From: Cyclostephanos tholiformis
Taxonomy: Eukaryota; Bacillariophyta; Thalassiosirophyceae; Thalassiosirales; Thalassiosiraceae
Assembly: GCA_036939975.1 (NCBI GenBank)
Contig: JALLPB010001815.1
Coordinates: 1 to 10,344 of the forward strand
Direction: 5' to 3'
Length of the DNA: 10,344 bases
The notes under the pieces were generated by a model that was not told the origin of the DNA, searched no databases, and was given only the letters and a program-made list of their open reading frames with translations. Positions 8,317 to 10,344 of the stretch are shown piece after piece. Made by a program: the position numbers and the translations under genes. Position 1 is the first letter of the stretch, and each line of letters begins with the position of its first letter.

Positions 8317-8489
8317 CTAAGTAAACCAAAAAGTAAAACCCCGTTTTGATGCAATGGCGAGTTACTAGTGGTTTACATTGTATATCTAATCGTAGCTCAA
8401 GTTTGTTTGCCCTTTATTGCCTTCTAGTTGACAGAGAAGCTCTGTGTTGCAACTTAAGGCGAAATGAGTTTTTCCTCCCAAAAGGAAAA
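8303..8489 (+). repeat. Split direct repeat B2 (right end of element)
   Basis: 187 bases matching B1 at 177 positions. The hairpin ACAGAG-AAG-CTCTGT (8431-8445) keeps its six-base stem while the loop changed from GCG. The terminal hairpin TTTTCCT-CCCAAA-AGGAAAA (8470-8489) is identical to that in B1. Homology ends at 8489, taken as the right boundary of the element. Confidence 0.88.
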
Positions 8490-9195
8490 ACAATCAGAAT
8501 CAAATCTTTAATTTTGTCCAGGGACAATTTTTGACCAAAAGGAATTCAAAAGAAAAACGGCGGGAGCGTTGCTTAAACCACGTACCCTACTGTATCGTAC
8601 GTGTGATAGGTACCCCCACTACACAAATAATAATAACAAGCCTGCTTCATTTGGGGGGGGGGGTGTTGTTCTATCATACACCATGCCAACAAGACCATCA
8701 GCTCATGCACTGATGCACCGTTATAATCATTCCCTTCAAAGCAGCTCGCCTAATCCTCTAACACTGCCTTCGCCTTCTCCTCCGTTGCTGCCTGCTGCTT
8801 GTAAGGTCTCCGTACTGCCGCAGAATCGGCGCTGAGATGATAAGGAGAAAAACGACTGGTAGACAAAGTTAACTCCTATCATGGTAATGATAGCAGTCAC
8901 AGTGGGCAGATGGGCATTCTAATGATTGTGCAATGATGAAGTTATTCACAAAGCTTGGAACTGCGATACTCGTTGCAAATGAAAGGTACTTAACAATATA
9001 GTGTTACAGTATTTGGTGTCTATCACCCCACACAACCAAAAAATGTCCCCATCAGCGGTCTCGCATTGCAACACGCCATCCATAATAATATGTCACCATA
9101 CCTTCCCACCATATAAATGAAGGCGCATTCCCCCCCCCCCCCCCGCCCGCCTGACCGCGACCCACCACCACCGTTATTTCCATCGTACGAAATCA
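8490..9195. other. Intergenic flank without a supportable gene
   Basis: About 700 bases between the element and the 3' end of the TPR gene. Short frames exist on the plus strand but are interrupted, low-complexity and without recognisable domains. There is a G11 run at 8653-8663 and a C15 run at 9130-9144. No tRNA, rRNA or further element copy was seen. The 3' untranslated region of the minus-strand gene should occupy the part next to 9195, though no AATAAA-type signal was found. Confidence 0.5.
9130..9144. repeat. C15 homopolymer
   Basis: Fifteen C in a row, about 50 bases downstream of the stop codon of the minus-strand gene. In the gene's RNA it would be a G15 run, which could form a G-quadruplex. 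Length in the assembly may be inaccurate. Confidence 0.8.
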
Positions 9196-9866
9196 TTATT
9201 TGCCGAAAACACCGAATGGATTGAATCCCCCTTTCCTAGGATCGTACTCGTCCATGAGCGCACCGAACTCCGATGTGTCCCTTACAACGACAAGGTCCGG
9301 ATCGGACCGAACGGCGACGTAAGAGTCGAAACCGCACTCGAACGCCCCGCGTAAATTCGCAATGCATCCGTCGACATCGTTCAACCTCGCGTACGCGCAC
9401 GCCATGTTGTAATGTCCCGCCTGTGATTCGTATTCGTCCAACGTTCGGACGGTACGTCCCTCGGTACCACCCTTGGACCCCCCCACGGGGGACGGACCCG
9501 GGACGTTCGCAACACGCAATACGTCGATACGCGAGCCGGGCAGGGTCATCGCCAGCTTGAACGCTTTTATTTTTAATGTATTCATATTTTTTTTATTTTT
9601 TGTTAAGGCGATTCGCGACACGGAGAGAGTGGGACGGAGTCGATCGGGGGGGGGGGATTCGAGATGCGATCGGGTGGTGCGGTCGAGTGATTTCATTTTT
9701 CAATCGAAAAACGGGGAGATGAGAAACTAGAGAAAAAAAAAATGAGACTTCATATATCATCGAACGAACTCGCTCACCCTTCAGGGCATCGTCGTGCCTA
9801 CCGTCCTGCATCAATCTAAGGCCCAGGACCTCGCCCTCCCTGTACGTTTTCGGCTGCGGCATGGAC

Positions 9867-9898
<32 letters not shown>

Positions 9899-10159
9899 TG
9901 ACGATGACGAAGAAAGAGGAGACGATTCTCCCGACGCCGATCCCGATGTCGATGCGGATGCCGACGACGACGGGGAGGAGGAGGATAGGGCCGTTGACGT
10001 TCGTTGTGGCCGTGCATTCGACGATCTCGAATACCTCGACGACGATATCGACATTGACTGCCGTCGTTGGAGTATCGGGGCGGGTCGCGTCGGGATGGTG
10101 AATGCATCCGCGCATGCCATGACCATGAGCGGGAGTAGTTTCGTTATAAGGGGGCCCAT
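9196..10159 (-). CDS. Plastid-targeted TPR-like protein, two exons (10159-9778 and 9563-9196)
   Basis: The spliced product is 249 residues (382 + 368 bases). Residues 1-19 are hydrophobic and end CADA, followed by FTIP. This fits a signal peptide with Phe at +1, the ASAFAP-like context for import into complex plastids. Residues about 30-100 are Ser/Ala/Arg-rich (transit-like) and include 17 consecutive Ser. From about 105 helical repeats begin: EGEVLGLRLMQDGRHDDALKAF, continued across the splice by KLAMTLPGS, then HYNMACAYARLNDVDGCIANL and a following pair ending SEFGALMDEYDP. This pattern (acyl A/G at small positions, YNMACAYA, DPDL) is TPR-like. TPRs bind other proteins; the partner is unknown. 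The first ATG (10159) is preferred because it gives the full signal peptide; Met12 and Met14 would shorten it. GC-rich codon use contrasts with the AT-rich element. Confidence 0.8.
9564..9777 (-). other. Intron of the TPR-like gene (214 bases, phase 1)
   Basis: On the minus strand the donor is AAGG|GTGAGCG (intron from 9777) and the acceptor is ATAAAAG|CGTT (exon 2 from 9563). Joining them gives Lys-Ala-Phe-Lys across the junction and keeps the TPR helix in frame. CTTAAC about 37 bases before the acceptor could be the branch site. A stronger-looking acceptor (T10-CTCTAG, at 9727) lies 51 bases into the intron, but using it puts the second exon in a frame that stops at 9593 and loses the TPR. 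Confidence 0.75.
9863..9913. repeat. GAC/GAT trinucleotide microsatellite coding a Ser17 tract
   Basis: On the plus strand nine GAC units (9864-9890) are followed by three GATGAC units (9891-9908). Read on the minus strand in the gene frame this gives 17 Ser codons, mostly TCG with some TCA. Mixed codons at one end suggest part of the tract is older than the pure run. Confidence 0.9.
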
Positions 10160-10230
10160 GATTTTAAGGTATATTATTAATGATGTTTGTCGAGTGTTTG
10201 GACTTTCAGACGGGCAAAAGTACTAAATGA

Positions 10231-10344
10231 TTACTCAAGTTACCATATGATTACGAGGCCTTACAAGACCTCTCAGACGCTGAAAAACGGGGTTTAGCAC
10301 CCCAAGACATAGTCCTACTCACTTACCCACTAAAAATCCCCGTC
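10231..10344 (+). other. Possible partial coding exon at the right edge (weak)
   Basis: A plus-strand frame is open for 38 codons from 10231 to the window edge (after TGA 10228-10230). It has no ATG, while the opposite strand has several stops. The text (EALQDLSDAEKRG) looks like protein, but 114 bases is short and no family was recognised. Two hairpins overlap it: 10255-10272 (8-base arms, one mismatch, 2-base loop) and GGGGT-TTAGC-ACCCC (10289-10303). The stretch also lies upstream of the minus-strand gene and may simply be its promoter region. Confidence 0.25.

Larger units (their letters stand above)
1..8489 (+). mobile_element. DIRS-like tyrosine-recombinase retrotransposon with split direct repeats (degenerate; left edge cut by window)
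   Basis: The order is gag-like, RT, RNase H, tyrosine recombinase, all on the plus strand, with no DDE integrase and no protease that I can see. RT plus YR in one element defines the DIRS order (DIRS, PAT, Ngaro). The ends are not LTRs. A 791-base repeat lies at the left (A1, 1-791), and at the right come B1 (7269-7455), A2 (7490-8303) and B2 (8303-8489). Such elements are thought to replicate through a circular DNA that the recombinase inserts without target-site duplication, and none is visible. No methyltransferase or hydrolase domain, as carried by some relatives, was recognised. All three coding regions contain stops or frame breaks, so the copy is probably non-autonomous. A second reading is a full copy (1 to about 7455) followed by an internally deleted copy (about 7490-8489). 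Confidence 0.88.

Noticed and set aside
1..8489. LTR retrotransposon or inverted-LTR DIRS1-type ends
   Set aside because: Repeats are direct, split and unequal in arrangement, and no inverted terminal repeat or integrase was seen.
8558..8567. GGCGGGAGCG right of the element, also present in A (about 211-220)
   Set aside because: Ten bases with no similarity on either side; probably chance.
9273..9730. Plus-strand Arg- and Pro-rich frames
   Set aside because: They are opposite-strand shadows of exon 2 and the intron of the TPR gene.
9861..10226. Plus-strand frame starting with an Asp run
   Set aside because: It is the complement of the Ser tract in the TPR gene and has no other support.
10289..10303. 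GGGGTTTAGCACCCC resembling the stem at 70-84 in A1
   Set aside because: 12 of 15 bases agree, but no wider similarity links the two sites; too short to call an element remnant.

Overview
The window looks like nuclear DNA of a photosynthetic stramenopile, most likely a diatom. The one host gene (minus strand, right end) has a single intron and a leader that reads as a secretory signal followed by an Ala-Phe cleavage context. That is the form of the bipartite ASAFAP-type plastid-targeting signal used in complex plastids. I cannot name the species.

About 82% of the window (1-8489) is a tyrosine-recombinase (YR) retrotransposon of the DIRS-like order, on the plus strand and in decay. From left to right it holds: repeat A1 (1-791); a gag-like region in three reading frames (700-1020, 1052-2329, 2342-3022) ending in a CCCH-like zinc knuckle; a pol region (3175-5823) with reverse transcriptase (RT, YVDD catalytic box) and a DIRS-type RNase H; a tyrosine recombinase (5736-7046); a short unique stretch; then B1 (7269-7455), A2 (7490-8303) and B2 (8303-8489). 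The order A1 - ORFs - B1 - A2 - B2 is the split-direct-repeat layout of PAT/Ngaro-type YR retrotransposons. The same sequence can also be read as a full-length copy joined head-to-tail to an internally deleted copy (A2+B2). I cannot fully separate the two readings from one locus.

The element appears dead. There is one in-frame TAA and a frame change in gag, three in-frame TGA codons in pol (at least one replacing a conserved Trp), one TAA in the recombinase, and His where the first catalytic Arg of the recombinase is expected. Repeats B1 and B2 differ at 10 of 187 positions, so the copy is not recent.

The right flank (8490-9195) has no gene I can support. It contains a G11 and a C15 homopolymer run. 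The host gene (10159 to 9196, minus strand) is a 249-residue TPR-like protein of unknown role, predicted to enter the plastid. It carries a 17-residue Ser tract encoded by a GAC/GAT microsatellite. The last 114 bases stay open in one plus-strand frame and hold two small hairpins, but I cannot assign a gene there.
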